Assembly (NCBI GenBank): GCA_002839825.1
Contig: PGYU01000014.1
Location: forward strand, 1-64,000
From: Ignavibacteriae bacterium HGW-Ignavibacteriae-1
GTDB lineage: Bacteria; Bacteroidota; Ignavibacteria; Kapaibacteriales; UBA2268
Reading direction: 5' to 3'
Length of the DNA stretch: 64,000 bases
Shown: positions 35,218 through 44,924 of the stretch, piece by piece
How positions within the stretch are numbered: position 1 is the first letter of the stretch
Layout of the letters: every line of letters begins with the position of its first letter
The notes under the pieces: model-generated
What the model saw: only the letters and a program-made list of their open reading frames with translations
Told to the model about the DNA's origin: nothing
Databases searched by the model: none
Made by a program: the position numbers and the translations under genes

Positions 35218-36921
35218 ATGAGCGAATCAAATATCAGCGAAACACCAAAAGTTGCATCAAACTTTATAAAAGTAATCATAAATGATGATTTGAAAACCAA
35301 TAAATACGACGGTAGGGTTCATACGCGTTTTCCACCCGAACCAAACGGGTATTTACATATTGGACATGCAAAATCTATTTGTTTGAATTTCGGATTGGCT
35401 AAAGAATATGCCGGACTTTGCAACTTAAGATTTGATGATACAAATCCAACAAAAGAGGATGTTGAATATGTTGATTCCATTAAGGAAGATGTTCGTTGGC
35501 TGGGATTTGATTGGGAAGACCGCGAATACTTCGCCTCGGATTATTTCGACAGACTTTATGAATTAGCCGAACAATTGATACTTAAGGGCAAAGCTTTCGT
35601 TTGTGAATTGACTCAAGATCAGATGCGCCAATACAGAGGCACATTGACTGAACCCGGCATCAACAGCCCTTTCCGCGACAGAACAATTGATGAAAATCTT
35701 GAATTATTCCGCAAGATGAAAAATGGCGATTTCCCTGATGGTGCAATGGTTTTGAGAGCAAAAATTGATATGTCATCGCCGAATGTCAACATGCGCGACC
35801 CAATTATCTACAGAATTCGTCGCGATCATCACCACCGCACAGGCGACAAATGGTGCATTTACCCAATGTATGATTTCACTCATTGCATTTCCGATTCGAT
35901 TGAATTCATCACACATTCATTATGTACGCTTGAATTTGAAAACAATCGCCCACTTTATGATTGGTTTTTGATTGAGCTTGGACTTTATCGCCCCCAACAA
36001 ATTGAATTTGCAAGATTGAACTTGAATTTCACTGTGCTAAGCAAGAGGAAACTGCTAAAATTGGTCGAAGATAACTTCGTGGACGGCTGGGACGACCCAA
36101 GAATGCCGACAATTACCGGGTTGAGACGTCGTGGCTATACTCCCGAAGCTGTTAGAAATTTCGCAGAAATGGTTGGAGTAGCCAAAGCAGACAGCATAGT
36201 TGATATGGGAATGTTAGAATTTTCAGTTCGCAAGCACCTTAATTCCACTGCAAATAGAGCTATGGCAGTTTTGAACCCGGTGAAAATCGTGATTACAAAT
36301 TTCCCCGAGGGTCAGAAAGAGATTTTAGAGGCAGTCAATAATCCAGAAGATGAAAGCAAAGGTGTAAGAAATATTCCTTTTACGAGAGAGATTTTCATAG
36401 AACGCGAAGATTTCATGGAAGAACCACAAAAGAAATTTTTCCGATTGTCACCCGGACGTGAAGTAAGATTGCGTTATGCATATATAATTATGTGCAATGA
36501 AGTAATCAAAGACGAGCACGGCAATATCACAGAATTGCATTGCACTTATGACGCTGAAACTAAAAGCGGAACGAGCTCCGAAACTCGGAAAGTAAAGGCA
36601 ACTTTGCATTGGGTGTCTGCTTCGGAATGCTTCGATGCGGAAGTTCGATTATATGACAATTTGTTTATGAAAGAGAATCCAAATTCGGTTGAAGATGGCA
36701 AAGAATTTACAGATAATTTGAATCCTGATTCGCTCAAAATAATCTCAAATTGCAAATTGGAGCCATCGCTGAGAGATTCAAATTCCGGTGACCGTTTCCA
36801 ATTTGAGCGTCTTGGTTATTTCTGCGTAGATTCCAAACATTCAACATTAGACCATCCCGTTTTTAACAGAATCGTAACTTTGAAAGATACTTGGACTAAA
36901 ATTCAAGCTAAGGAGGCTTAA
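35218..36921 (+). CDS. glnS: Glutamine--tRNA ligase
   Basis: A 567-residue class I aminoacyl-tRNA synthetase. The HIGH motif is H47-I-G-H50 in '[12 protein letters not shown]', and the KMSKS counterpart is 'VLSKRK' (273-278). 'RFDDTNP' and the two beta-barrel anticodon domains after about 340 follow GlnRS, not GluRS. It charges tRNA-Gln with glutamine, so the indirect GatCAB route is not needed for this tRNA. ATG 35218 was preferred to GTG 35209. The DUF4286 gene follows after 2 nt. Confidence 0.95.
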   Translation: MSESNISETPKVASNFIKVIINDDLKTNKYDGRVHTRFPPEPNGYLHIGHAKSICLNFGLAKEYAGLCNLRFDDTNPTKEDVEYVDSIKEDVRWLGFDWEDREYFASDYFDRLYELAEQLILKGKAFVCELTQDQMRQYRGTLTEPGINSPFRDRTIDENLELFRKMKNGDFPDGAMVLRAKIDMSSPNVNMRDPIIYRIRRDHHHRTGDKWCIYPMYDFTHCISDSIEFITHSLCTLEFENNRPLYDWFLIELGLYRPQQIEFARLNLNFTVLSKRKLLKLVEDNFVDGWDDPRMPTITGLRRRGYTPEAVRNFAEMVGVAKADSIVDMGMLEFSVRKHLNSTANRAMAVLNPVKIVITNFPEGQKEILEAVNNPEDESKGVRNIPFTREIFIEREDFMEEPQKKFFRLSPGREVRLRYAYIIMCNEVIKDEHGNITELHCTYDAETKSGTSSETRKVKATLHWVSASECFDAEVRLYDNLFMKENPNSVEDGKEFTDNLNPDSLKIISNCKLEPSLRDSNSGDRFQFERLGYFCVDSKHSTLDHPVFNRIVTLKDTWTKIQAKEA

Positions 36922-36923
36922 TC

Positions 36924-37238
36924 ATGTTCGTATTTACAGTTAGAGTAGAAATGGAAAAATCGCATGCTGAGCAATGGTACAAATTTATGACTCAAAAACA
37001 TATCCAGGATGTTCTTGATACAAATTATTTTGAAAAAGCTGAGTTAGAAATAGTATTATCGGATAATGATGAAACGAGCCGCTTTGTATCGCGATATTAC
37101 TTCATTGAGATGGAACTTTACGAGCGCTATCTTACGAAATATGCACCAAAACTTCGCGCTGAACATAGTGAATTATTCGGGGACAAAGTCAAAGCCGAAC
37201 GCACAGTGTCGGAACTCAAGGAATATTGCTTTACTTGA
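36924..37238 (+). CDS. DUF4286-family small protein
   Basis: A 104-residue protein with 'FTVRVEMEKSHAEQWYKFM' and 'YFIEMELYERYL', which match the Bacteroidota DUF4286 family as I recall it. It has a ferredoxin-like alpha/beta pattern and no known function. It starts 2 nt after glnS and overlaps the convergent PPK2 gene by 8 nt. Co-transcription with glnS is likely. Confidence 0.75.
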   Translation: MFVFTVRVEMEKSHAEQWYKFMTQKHIQDVLDTNYFEKAELEIVLSDNDETSRFVSRYYFIEMELYERYLTKYAPKLRAEHSELFGDKVKAERTVSELKEYCFT

Positions 37239-38040
37239 TAACCAAACCTGTGTAGTTTTGCTTTGCAGTAGGATATTTCATTTTCAATTCCGTTAATTCG
37301 TTAACGAGAATATTCGAAATTATCAAGTCTCGATACCACTTTTTATTTGCCGGAATTATGTACCAAGGCGCTGCAGCTGTTGATGTTTTGACAATTACAT
37401 CATTATATGCTTCGAGGTATTCGCCCCATTTCTCGCGATCTTTGAAATCATTTGGGTCAATTTTCCAATGCTTGTCGGGGTTATTGATACGGGATTGCAA
37501 TCGGCGACGCTGCTCGTCATTGCTAATGTGAAGGTAGAATTTGTAAATTGAAGTACCTTCATCCGTCAGCATTTGCTCAAAATCATTAATATGCTTGTAG
37601 CGATTTTGCCAAACGGGCTTTGGCATAAGTTTCTGAACACGTACAATCAAAACATCCTCATAATGACTTCTGTTGAAAATCACCATTTCGCCTTTTGCAG
37701 GAACTCTATTGTGAATTCTCCACAAAAAGTCTCGAGACAGTTCATCATGCGAAGGTGCACCGAAATGCGCCACGTAAACTCCACTTGGATTGACGCTATT
37801 GAAAACATTCCGAATCGCTCCATCCTTGCCGCTGGCGTCCATCCCCTGGAAAACGATTAGAATTTTGTGTTTCTTTTCGGCGTGTTGGACTTTTTGGAGC
37901 TTATCCAATTCTATATTGAGTAACTTGATTTCGGCTAAAGCAGATTCCTTGTCGCCTTTATATATGTGATGTTCGTCAGCATCCACTTTATTAAGGTCAA
38001 TGTTGTCACCGGGTTTGACTAAATATTTACTAGTTTTCAT
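37231..38040 (-). CDS. Polyphosphate kinase 2 family protein
   Basis: A 269-residue enzyme that uses polyphosphate to phosphorylate nucleotides (AMP or ADP), or the reverse. Walker A is G66-MDASGKD-73, and Walker B lies in 'NRSHYEDV' (about 123-130). The lid segment with 'NRVPAKGE' and the C-terminal 'WYIIPANKKWYRDL' complete the PPK2 signature. Start ATG 38040 has AGGA 4 nt upstream; the frame stays open 57 nt further. Class I, II or III cannot be assigned by eye. Confidence 0.93.
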   Translation of the reverse strand: MKTSKYLVKPGDNIDLNKVDADEHHIYKGDKESALAEIKLLNIELDKLQKVQHAEKKHKILIVFQGMDASGKDGAIRNVFNSVNPSGVYVAHFGAPSHDELSRDFLWRIHNRVPAKGEMVIFNRSHYEDVLIVRVQKLMPKPVWQNRYKHINDFEQMLTDEGTSIYKFYLHISNDEQRRRLQSRINNPDKHWKIDPNDFKDREKWGEYLEAYNDVIVKTSTAAAPWYIIPANKKWYRDLIISNILVNELTELKMKYPTAKQNYTGLVIK

Positions 38041-38066
38041 CAATTCCTGATGATTTGTAAAAAAAA

Positions 38067-38074
38067 CAAAATTA
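38067..38074 (-). promoter_or_regulatory. Candidate -7 element (TAATTTTG) for the PPK2 gene
   Basis: Minus-strand TAATTTTG matches TAnnTTTG, with a predicted start near 38062, about 22 nt ahead of ATG 38040. It sits within the T-rich tail of the preceding terminator, so the two signals overlap. Confidence 0.35.
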
Positions 38075-38117
38075 AAAAATAAAAATGGCTGTAACAAATC
38101 TAATATTAGTTACAGCC
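38073..38117 (-). terminator. Intrinsic terminator of the TonB-dependent receptor gene
   Basis: On the minus strand GGCTGTAAC (38117-38109) pairs with GTTACAGCC (38095-38087) across a 13-nt loop, followed by ATTTTTATTTTTT. It begins 23 nt beyond the receptor stop codon. The 9-bp perfect stem and T tract make this convincing. Confidence 0.75.
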
Positions 38118-38139
38118 GAATTTGTTGGCAATAAATTGT

Positions 38140-40143
38140 TTACAGACTGAAAGAAATACCTGCTTGAATTGTTCTTCCGGGTTCCGGCAATCCACGCTGA
38201 TAAAGTCTATAAGTATCAAATATATTGTTCGCCCTGATATAAATATCAGCAACATGACCGGTCAATTTGAAAAGATTGTAGGAAATTCTGAGATTAAATA
38301 TTGTCGAACCATCAACTTTGGCAAAACCACTTTCTTCAGAATTATCGGCTTCGTATTGGTTGCCGGTTGTTTCGGATTCAAGCATTAGTGAAATTCCGGA
38401 AACGTGAGTATAAATGGCTGACAATCCGCCGAGCAATTCGGGCTTGTTATCGAGATGCTCCAATTCTTTGCCATTACTCTCGCCTTTTGCGTTCATATAA
38501 GTCATAAAGGCGCCTAATTTGATGCTTCTGCTAATTGACCAATCAATACCAAATTCAGTTCCTAAAATATCGGCTTTACCTACGTTTACTCTCATTCTGC
38601 GACGTAATTCATCTTCTTCAGACGATAAAGTTACTTGTGAAATAAGATTTTCGTAAAAATTTGCAAATGCAGAGAATTTCAAAGTTATGTCACTAATCGA
38701 ATAGCCTAATCCAATTTCGGTCAAAATCCCTGATTCGGGAAGCAAATCGGGGTTTACTTTGAAGCGGTCCAAAGCGCCCGAGAAGGATTCTCTCATGGTA
38801 GGAAATCTTGTTCTACGGCTAAAATTGGCAAAAAGCACCATTTCACTTGTCAAATCATAATTGGCATTTAAAAATGCGGCATAATCACTCGATGATAATC
38901 CCGCGTATTCCGTAAATAGCCCCGTTTCGGGAGTTTCATTATAATCATATGCCACTCCGACGCCGATTTTCAAGTTATTCATAGCAATATTATACTCGAT
39001 TCCTGCATTCAGCGTATTCTGTGAAAAATTATCGGGAGATTTTTCTTCAATAGCTTCTTCATGTTTTGTGTGAAATCCATTTACAACGAAATTCAGATTT
39101 TGATTTTCAGTCAATTGCTGAGCAAATGCAAGTCTTGCACCGATTGTATTGTCTTGGTCATGCTGTTCAGATGTGACGGAATCAAATCTTGTGGATGCAT
39201 AAGTATTGATTTGTTGATTGAAATCATCGAACCACAAAGTTCCTCTAAGGGTTGAATTCCCTGATTTTGAGAACTTATGTTCAAAATTCGAAGAAATTAA
39301 CATTCTGCTCCATTCCGGGTATCGCCAAAAGCGAGCATTTTCGATGTGAGATTCGGGAGCGACGCCCTTTTCGCCTGTTAAATATAATACTGAAACTCCT
39401 GCCACCGTCAGCGGGTTGAATTGGTATTCGCCGCGAAGATAGCCGGACATACGCTTTTGGTCTGTATTTGTCCTGAATTTTGCATCTAAATCTTGGTGAA
39501 GCATGTCATCAGGAACATCACCCGGCAAAATGTAACCATTCGAATTGAAGTATGAAACATTTGCGATATAGTTGAAATCGCCGATTCTGGCGTCATGAGT
39601 CAAATCGAGGCTGTAAGTTTCGCTATTTGCACCCTGCAATTTTGCATTCATTCCATAGCCGTCGGAATGCCTTTCTATCGTACTTACATTAACGACACCA
39701 CCCAAAACATTTGGACCGAACATAATAGAATTGGAATTTTGATTCACTACGATATTTCCGATGATTCCTGCGGGCAACATACTCAAGTCGAAACGGTTAT
39801 CCCAAGGTAAATTCATCGGTACGCCATCAAAAAACAACCCTAATTGACGTTCCCCGGCACCACGCAAGAACAACATCGCCTCACCTCTCGAATTAGTGCG
39901 GATTCTGGCTGAAGGGATAGATTTTTGAATTTCGGCAAGTGAAAATATATCAGCGCGTTGCAATTCGAAGTACTTAATTTCATTTATTGTAGAATTCACG
40001 ACACTCCCTACTTGGCGAGTGGAACCAACATTGATGTCGCCAAGCCGATAGATTCTGAGTGTATCTGATTCGATTTCAGCTGCATTTAGATTAGCGAAAA
40101 GTACAAAAGGCAGTAAAAAACAAACAAATTTATAATTGAACAT
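38140..40143 (-). CDS. TonB-dependent outer-membrane receptor
   Basis: A 667-residue transporter. The signal peptide is MFNYKFVCFLLPFVLFANLNA (about 21 residues), followed by a plug domain (about 45-155, with 'IQKSIPSARIRTNSRGEAMLFLRG' split by 'GAGERQLGLFFDGVP') and a beta-barrel to a C-terminal 'GISFSL'. It imports a substrate with energy from TonB-ExbBD. No TonB, ExbB or siderophore gene is nearby, so the ligand is unknown. ATG 40143 was chosen over an upstream start at 40185 because it gives the proper signal peptide. Confidence 0.9.
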   Translation of the reverse strand: MFNYKFVCFLLPFVLFANLNAAEIESDTLRIYRLGDINVGSTRQVGSVVNSTINEIKYFELQRADIFSLAEIQKSIPSARIRTNSRGEAMLFLRGAGERQLGLFFDGVPMNLPWDNRFDLSMLPAGIIGNIVVNQNSNSIMFGPNVLGGVVNVSTIERHSDGYGMNAKLQGANSETYSLDLTHDARIGDFNYIANVSYFNSNGYILPGDVPDDMLHQDLDAKFRTNTDQKRMSGYLRGEYQFNPLTVAGVSVLYLTGEKGVAPESHIENARFWRYPEWSRMLISSNFEHKFSKSGNSTLRGTLWFDDFNQQINTYASTRFDSVTSEQHDQDNTIGARLAFAQQLTENQNLNFVVNGFHTKHEEAIEEKSPDNFSQNTLNAGIEYNIAMNNLKIGVGVAYDYNETPETGLFTEYAGLSSSDYAAFLNANYDLTSEMVLFANFSRRTRFPTMRESFSGALDRFKVNPDLLPESGILTEIGLGYSISDITLKFSAFANFYENLISQVTLSSEEDELRRRMRVNVGKADILGTEFGIDWSISRSIKLGAFMTYMNAKGESNGKELEHLDNKPELLGGLSAIYTHVSGISLMLESETTGNQYEADNSEESGFAKVDGSTIFNLRISYNLFKLTGHVADIYIRANNIFDTYRLYQRGLPEPGRTIQAGISFSL

Positions 40144-40269
40144 GAAAGATTTCCGATACAAGATAATAATTATAGAAATTGACATATGAAAAACGTACTT
40201 AAATTAACATTATTACTAAATGCATTGCGTAAATTGCCTTTTCAATCACTTTTTTTAGAATCTAAAAAT

Positions 40270-40324
40270 TTTACAAATTGTCCCAACGCTACTACATGTA
40301 TTGTAAATTTTGCTTATTTTACAA
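40270..40324. promoter_or_regulatory. Three TTTACAA/TTGTAAA half-sites between divergent genes
   Basis: TTTACAA occurs at 40270-40276 and 40318-40324, and its complement TTGTAAA at 40301-40307; the last two form an inverted repeat with 7-bp arms and a 10-nt spacer. The cluster lies between the TonB receptor (start 40143) and the gene at 40351, where a shared operator would be useful. It could also be a chance feature of A+T-rich DNA. Confidence 0.3.
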
Positions 40325-40350
40325 AATATTGAATTGCAATAAATGTATTA

Positions 40351-40860
40351 ATGAGTAAAAATATGCAAAAGTTCAGATTTACAGTTACAGACTATAGACG
40401 AATTACACGTTCGATGCTATATTTTTTTGTAGCGATGCTGCCGATTTTGTTTCTTGTTCTATATTTGCTCAAAACTCACAGAGACATATATTTCGTTTTA
40501 GCCACATTTGCTGCGGCTATCATAGTTCTGGCAGTATATTTTGGAGTTGTCAAATATGCTATGATTTACGACTCGGAATTCGAGATTGATGAAACCGGAA
40601 TCAAAGAAAATAATCTCAAGAACGGCAAACAATTTGATTTCAATTGGGACAAAGTCGAATCAATCAAAATCAGCAACACGAAGCATGTTGCTGATGTCCG
40701 AGAATATTTAACTGTAAAGTTCACAGATTCAAAGCATACAATTTCAATTTCGGAAGATGATGATATTGTTGCTCGAAAATTATTCCAAAGTTTCAAATCG
40801 CAATTAATCGAAAACATTACTAATCAAGGGTATCAAAACAAAATTGAAATTACAGAATAA
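40351..40860 (+). CDS. Small membrane protein with PH-like domain
   Basis: A 169-residue protein with a short basic N-terminus, two helices (about 22-40 and 46-70) and a soluble beta-rich part (about 75-155, 'DSEFEIDETGIKENN', 'FDFNWDKVESIKIS') that resembles the YcxB/PH-like domain fold. I do not recognise a specific family. It is divergent from the TonB receptor and ends 2 nt before the convergent ychF. Confidence 0.6.
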   Translation: MSKNMQKFRFTVTDYRRITRSMLYFFVAMLPILFLVLYLLKTHRDIYFVLATFAAAIIVLAVYFGVVKYAMIYDSEFEIDETGIKENNLKNGKQFDFNWDKVESIKISNTKHVADVREYLTVKFTDSKHTISISEDDDIVARKLFQSFKSQLIENITNQGYQNKIEITE

Positions 40861-40862
40861 GA

Positions 40863-41972
40863 TTAGACATTGAATCGGAAATGAATCACATCGCCATCTT
40901 TGACGATATATTCCTTGCCTTCGAGACGCATTTTGCCGTTTTCTTTCAATTTTGCTTCAGTCTTTAGCTCAAATAAATCATTGCAATGGTAAATTTCGGC
41001 TTTGATAAATCCACGTTCAAAATCGCTATGGATGATTCCGGCTGTTTGAGGCGCCTTCATTCCGCGTTTGAAAGTCCAAGCTCGGACCTCTTTCTCTCCG
41101 GCTGTGAAATAAGTCTGCAAATCCAAAGAATGGTAGGCAGCCCTGATTAATTGGTCTAAGCCCGATTCTTCGAGTCCGGCTGAATTCAAAAATTCCTTTT
41201 GTTCTTCTTCAGATTCAAGTTCGGAAATCTCCGCTTCCAATTTCCCGCAAATTACGATTACGTCCGAGCCATTTGTTTGAGCAAATTGCTTTACAGCCTT
41301 GACGTAGTCATTGTCTGCGGCGAGAGATTGCTCGTCAACATTGCAGCAATAAATTTGTTGCTTCAATGTAATGAGATTCAAATCCTTCATTGCGAAAAGC
41401 TGCTCATCTGTCAATTCCATCTTGCGAACAGGAATTCCATCAAGCAAATTGTCGGATACTTTTTGCAAAATCGGTTCGAGTATTTTAGCTCTATCGGCGA
41501 TAAGTTTATCATTTGAGCGAAGTTGTTTGCCCAGATTGTCAATTCTGCGGTTGATAGATTCGAGGTCGGCAAAAGCTAATTCAATTTCAATTGTTTCGAT
41601 GTCGCGAATTGGGTCAATTGTTGTTTCAACGTGATGAATATTGTCATCGTCAAAGCATCGCACAACGTGAATAATAGCACCAACGTTGCGGATACTTGCC
41701 AAAAATTGATTGCCTAAGCCCTCCCCTTTTGACGAACCTCTGACAAGGCCTGCCAAATCCACAAACTCAACTGTAGTCGGTATTGTCTTTTGGGGTTTGA
41801 TAAGTTCAACAATCTTGAAAAGTCTTTTATCTGGCACATCAACTGTCCCAAAATTCGGGTCTATAGTGCTAAATGCATAATTAGATGTTTCGGCTTTTGT
41901 AGCTGTCAGAGCCGAGAATATTGTCGTTTTGCCAACATTTGGCAACCCTACAATTCCACAATTTACAGGCAT
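40863..41972 (-). CDS. ychF: Redox-responsive ATPase YchF (Obg family)
   Basis: A 369-residue P-loop protein that hydrolyses ATP rather than GTP and associates with ribosomes. P-loop G9-LPNVGKT-16, switch-like 'NYAFSTIDPNFG', and 'NVDE' in place of the GTPase 'NKxD' all identify YchF/Ola1. The C-terminal TGS domain with 'ARAWTF'-like 'VRAWTFKRGMKAPQTAGIIH' and 'DGDVIHFRFNV' is complete. It is transcribed alone. Confidence 0.97.
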   Translation of the reverse strand: MPVNCGIVGLPNVGKTTIFSALTATKAETSNYAFSTIDPNFGTVDVPDKRLFKIVELIKPQKTIPTTVEFVDLAGLVRGSSKGEGLGNQFLASIRNVGAIIHVVRCFDDDNIHHVETTIDPIRDIETIEIELAFADLESINRRIDNLGKQLRSNDKLIADRAKILEPILQKVSDNLLDGIPVRKMELTDEQLFAMKDLNLITLKQQIYCCNVDEQSLAADNDYVKAVKQFAQTNGSDVIVICGKLEAEISELESEEEQKEFLNSAGLEESGLDQLIRAAYHSLDLQTYFTAGEKEVRAWTFKRGMKAPQTAGIIHSDFERGFIKAEIYHCNDLFELKTEAKLKENGKMRLEGKEYIVKDGDVIHFRFNV

Positions 41973-42002
41973 AATTTCTCACTTTGATTCATTCGGAAAG
42001 TA

Positions 42003-42010
42003 CAAAAATA
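42003..42010 (-). promoter_or_regulatory. Candidate -7 element (TATTTTTG) for ychF
   Basis: Minus-strand TATTTTTG is identical to the stable-RNA -7 boxes and would start transcription near 41998, about 26 nt ahead of ATG 41972. The -33 position is not TTTG. Confidence 0.45.
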
Positions 42011-42056
42011 ACAATATTTACGGCAGCATTTAGAATTTTATTGCTCTAAAAAGCAA

Positions 42057-42085
42057 AAATCCCGTAATTTGAACTTACGGGATTT
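42057..42085 (-). terminator. Intrinsic terminator of osmC
   Basis: AAATCCCGTAA (minus strand, 42085-42075) pairs perfectly with TTACGGGATTT (42067-42057) around a 7-nt loop, followed by TTGCTTTTT. An 11-bp stem directly after the osmC stop is a strong terminator. Confidence 0.85.
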
Positions 42086-42091
42086 GAAAAA

Positions 42092-42490
42092 TTAAGCTTT
42101 GACTACAGTTTCGACCACGAACTCGGGTGGGTCGTAAACTAATTTTTTCACCGAGCAATGATTGACCGCATTGACTAATGCTTGATAATATTCTGCCGGA
42201 AACTCAGGTGGAACGTTGATTGCAATCTTAATTTGCGAGACTCGGCGATTGACCGAATCATATTTAAGGTCTTGGATGAGTTCGATATTATCTGCCGGAA
42301 TTCCGCGACTATCGCAAAAACCTTTTACGAAGATACCGCCACAAGTGGCTAAAGAAGCTAAGAACAATTCATAAGGCGAGGGTGCTGAAGCGTCTCCACC
42401 ACCGCTTTGCGGTTGGTCGGTTTGGATTACAAAACCATTTTGTTCGGCATACACTTTTTTGTTGCCCGGAAAGAAAACTCTAATAGACAT
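42092..42490 (-). CDS. OsmC-family peroxide-detoxifying protein
   Basis: A 132-residue protein of the OsmC/Ohr fold. The two cysteines used to reduce hydroperoxides occur in 'LASLATCGGIF' and 'NHCSVKKL'. It is probably cytoplasmic and may defend against organic peroxides; the exact substrate is open. It is divergent from mltG and followed by its own terminator. Confidence 0.9.
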   Translation of the reverse strand: MSIRVFFPGNKKVYAEQNGFVIQTDQPQSGGGDASAPSPYELFLASLATCGGIFVKGFCDSRGIPADNIELIQDLKYDSVNRRVSQIKIAINVPPEFPAEYYQALVNAVNHCSVKKLVYDPPEFVVETVVKA

Positions 42491-42584
42491 TTCGATTACT
42501 CCAAATTTTATTTGTAATTTTACAGTTGAATTTATTTCAAAAAATCATATTGCTACAAAGCAATACATATTATGACGTGAACAT

Positions 42585-43604
42585 ATGAAAAAGATTTCAA
42601 TTGTATTATTATTTTTTATTTTGCTTGTGGCACTCGCCCTATTCTACTTCTATGCTTCGGTGTTGAAAGAATCTGTCGAATTCCCTAAAGATGTAATAAT
42701 CGAAATACCGACAGGCGCGAGCACAACGGAGATTATCTCGATTTTCAACAAATATGAAGCTTTGGAACCATCGTCCTTGTTTAAATTTTACTTTAGATTG
42801 TTTGCCCGAAATGAAAAGAAATTTATAAAAGCAGGCTATTACAAATTCGACTCAAGCATGACAAACCAAAGTTTGATTGATGCAATTATGAGCGGAACAC
42901 ATCAACATATTCTGAAAATCACCTTCCCCGAAGGTTTGACTTATGTTGAAATTGCCGAAATTATCGAAAAGCGAACTGAAATTCCCAAAAAACGATTTAT
43001 AGCATTATGCGAAAGCGATTCATTGCTCGAATCTCGCGGAATAGTGGCACAAAATGTTGAAGGCTATTTATTGCCGAATACTTATGATTTCCCACCATCA
43101 GCCAACGAAAGGATTATAATAGACAGGCTTTTGAACGAATTTGAAAAATTATGGGCAAAGCAAATCGAAAGTAAGAAAGCTAATGTAAGCCTCACAAAAC
43201 ATGAAATCATTACTTTAGCATCAATAATCGAAGCCGAAACCCCACTTGACGCCGAGAAAGCAAAAGTCAGCGGCTTGTATCATAATCGCCTGAAAAAAAA
43301 GATGCTCTTGCAAGCAGACCCAACAGTTCAATACGGACTTGGGCAAAAGAAACGATTGCTATATTCAGACCTCGAACATAACAGCAAATATAATACATAC
43401 AAACACGCGGGATTACCACCCGGTCCAATCAATAATCCCGGTGCTAAAGCTATATTGGCAGCAGTCGAACCCGAAACTCACAAATATATCTACATGGTAG
43501 CGACTCCTGATGATACAGGTTGGCACAATTTTTCGGATACATATTCTGAGCATTTGGTTTTTGTTAATCAATATCGAAAGTGGTTCAAGAATCGAAATAA
43601 ATAA
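42585..43604 (+). CDS. mltG: Endolytic transglycosylase MltG
   Basis: A 339-residue inner-membrane protein with one N-terminal helix (about 3-25). It cuts nascent peptidoglycan strands to end their growth. The YceG domain has 'VEGYLLPNTYDFP', catalytic E216 in 'ASIIEAET', and 'LLQADPTVQYGLG'. Length is normal (E. coli 340). It precedes the second exporter by 48 nt, possibly within one transcript. Confidence 0.95.
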   Translation: MKKISIVLLFFILLVALALFYFYASVLKESVEFPKDVIIEIPTGASTTEIISIFNKYEALEPSSLFKFYFRLFARNEKKFIKAGYYKFDSSMTNQSLIDAIMSGTHQHILKITFPEGLTYVEIAEIIEKRTEIPKKRFIALCESDSLLESRGIVAQNVEGYLLPNTYDFPPSANERIIIDRLLNEFEKLWAKQIESKKANVSLTKHEIITLASIIEAETPLDAEKAKVSGLYHNRLKKKMLLQADPTVQYGLGQKKRLLYSDLEHNSKYNTYKHAGLPPGPINNPGAKAILAAVEPETHKYIYMVATPDDTGWHNFSDTYSEHLVFVNQYRKWFKNRNK

Positions 43605-43652
43605 TGCTGAACTTGCATTGAAACTGATTTGAAAGTAATTCGTATTATAAAA

Positions 43653-44924
43653 ATGAAAAAAATCATAATTACAATTGTTATTTTAGCGTTAGTTGGCGCA
43701 GCCGTTTGGGCATATTTCAACTTTTTCCAAGCAGTCGCAACCGATTATGTAACTGCTAAACCAGTATATGGCGAATTCCTGTCTCTGGCTACGACTACCG
43801 GAGAATTACGAGCCAAGAACAGTATGGAAATTCGTGGTCCTCAACATGCCCGTTCAGTAGGAATCTGGCAAATGAAAATCACCAAAATTGTCGAGGAAGG
43901 CACTATAGTGAAGGAAGGCGATTTTGTTGCCGAATTGGATAAATCCGAAATAATGACAAAAATCAAAGATATTCAGCTCAATATTCAAAAAAATGAGTCA
44001 CAATTTTTGCAATCAAAATTGGATAGTTCATTGACTTTATCCAGTGCTCGTGATGAATTGGAAAATCTGAAATTCAATATGGAAGAGAAGAAGTTGCTGA
44101 TGGAACAATCCAAATACGAAGCTCCATCCATCATCCGACAAGCCGAGATTGATTATGAAAGGATTCAAAGGAATTTTACGCAATCGCAGAAAAATTATCA
44201 AACCAAAGTAAAACAATCAATTGCTAAAATCAGAGTAATTTATACAGATTTGGTCAAAGAGCAACAAAAATTGCAGCAATACAACGAAGTGTTAGCCCAA
44301 TTCACAATACTTGCTCCGGCTGAAGGGATGGTAATTTACGCACGAGAATGGAACGGAAGACGCAAAGTCGTAGGCTCGACGGTTGATGCATGGTATCCGA
44401 TTGTTGCAACATTGCCCGACCTCACGATTATGGAATCCGTCACTTACGTGAATGAAGTAGATATTCAGAAAATCAAAGAAAAGCAACCGGTAAAAATTGG
44501 TTTAGATGCTAATCCCGACAAACAAATCACCGGTAAAGTAGTAAAAGTTGCAAATATTGGCGAGCAAAAAAGTGGCTCGAATGCAAAAGTTTTTGAAGTA
44601 GTAATTGAACTAACGAAAACGGACTCCTCTCTCCTTCCGGCAATGACCACAAGCAACGAGATTTTGATTGACAAATTGGACAAGGCTCTCTACATACCTC
44701 TTGAGGGATTGCACACCGAAAATAATGTTGATAAGGAAAAAGTCTATTTTGTGTATAAAAAGGACAAGAGCAAAATCGTCAAGCAAGAAGTAAAAATTGG
44801 GATTATGAATCAAAATGAAGTGGTGATTGAATCCGGTTTGACTGTTGACGATGAAATCTTGTTGAGCGAACCTGACGGAAAAGCTGAATTAGAATTTATT
44901 ACAATTGCAAATAATAAGAAATGA
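43653..44924 (+). CDS. Periplasmic adaptor of second exporter (MacA/HlyD type)
   Basis: A 423-residue membrane-fusion protein with one anchor helix (about 5-22), lipoyl halves near 'MEIRGPQHARSVGIWQMKI' and 'TILAPAEGMVIYAREW', a coiled-coil hairpin (about 105-205) and the C-terminal beta domains. The hairpin is long, suiting contact with a TolC. ATG 43653 was chosen over an upstream TTG at 43629 as it yields a compact signal-anchor. It overlaps the permease gene by 4 nt (ATGA). Confidence 0.9.
   Translation: MKKIIITIVILALVGAAVWAYFNFFQAVATDYVTAKPVYGEFLSLATTTGELRAKNSMEIRGPQHARSVGIWQMKITKIVEEGTIVKEGDFVAELDKSEIMTKIKDIQLNIQKNESQFLQSKLDSSLTLSSARDELENLKFNMEEKKLLMEQSKYEAPSIIRQAEIDYERIQRNFTQSQKNYQTKVKQSIAKIRVIYTDLVKEQQKLQQYNEVLAQFTILAPAEGMVIYAREWNGRRKVVGSTVDAWYPIVATLPDLTIMESVTYVNEVDIQKIKEKQPVKIGLDANPDKQITGKVVKVANIGEQKSGSNAKVFEVVIELTKTDSSLLPAMTTSNEILIDKLDKALYIPLEGLHTENNVDKEKVYFVYKKDKSKIVKQEVKIGIMNQNEVVIESGLTVDDEILLSEPDGKAELEFITIANNKK

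Noticed and set aside
42548-42565. TATTGC/GCAATA inverted repeat between osmC and mltG
   Set aside because: The 6-bp arms are easily expected in A+T-rich DNA; nothing else supports an operator.
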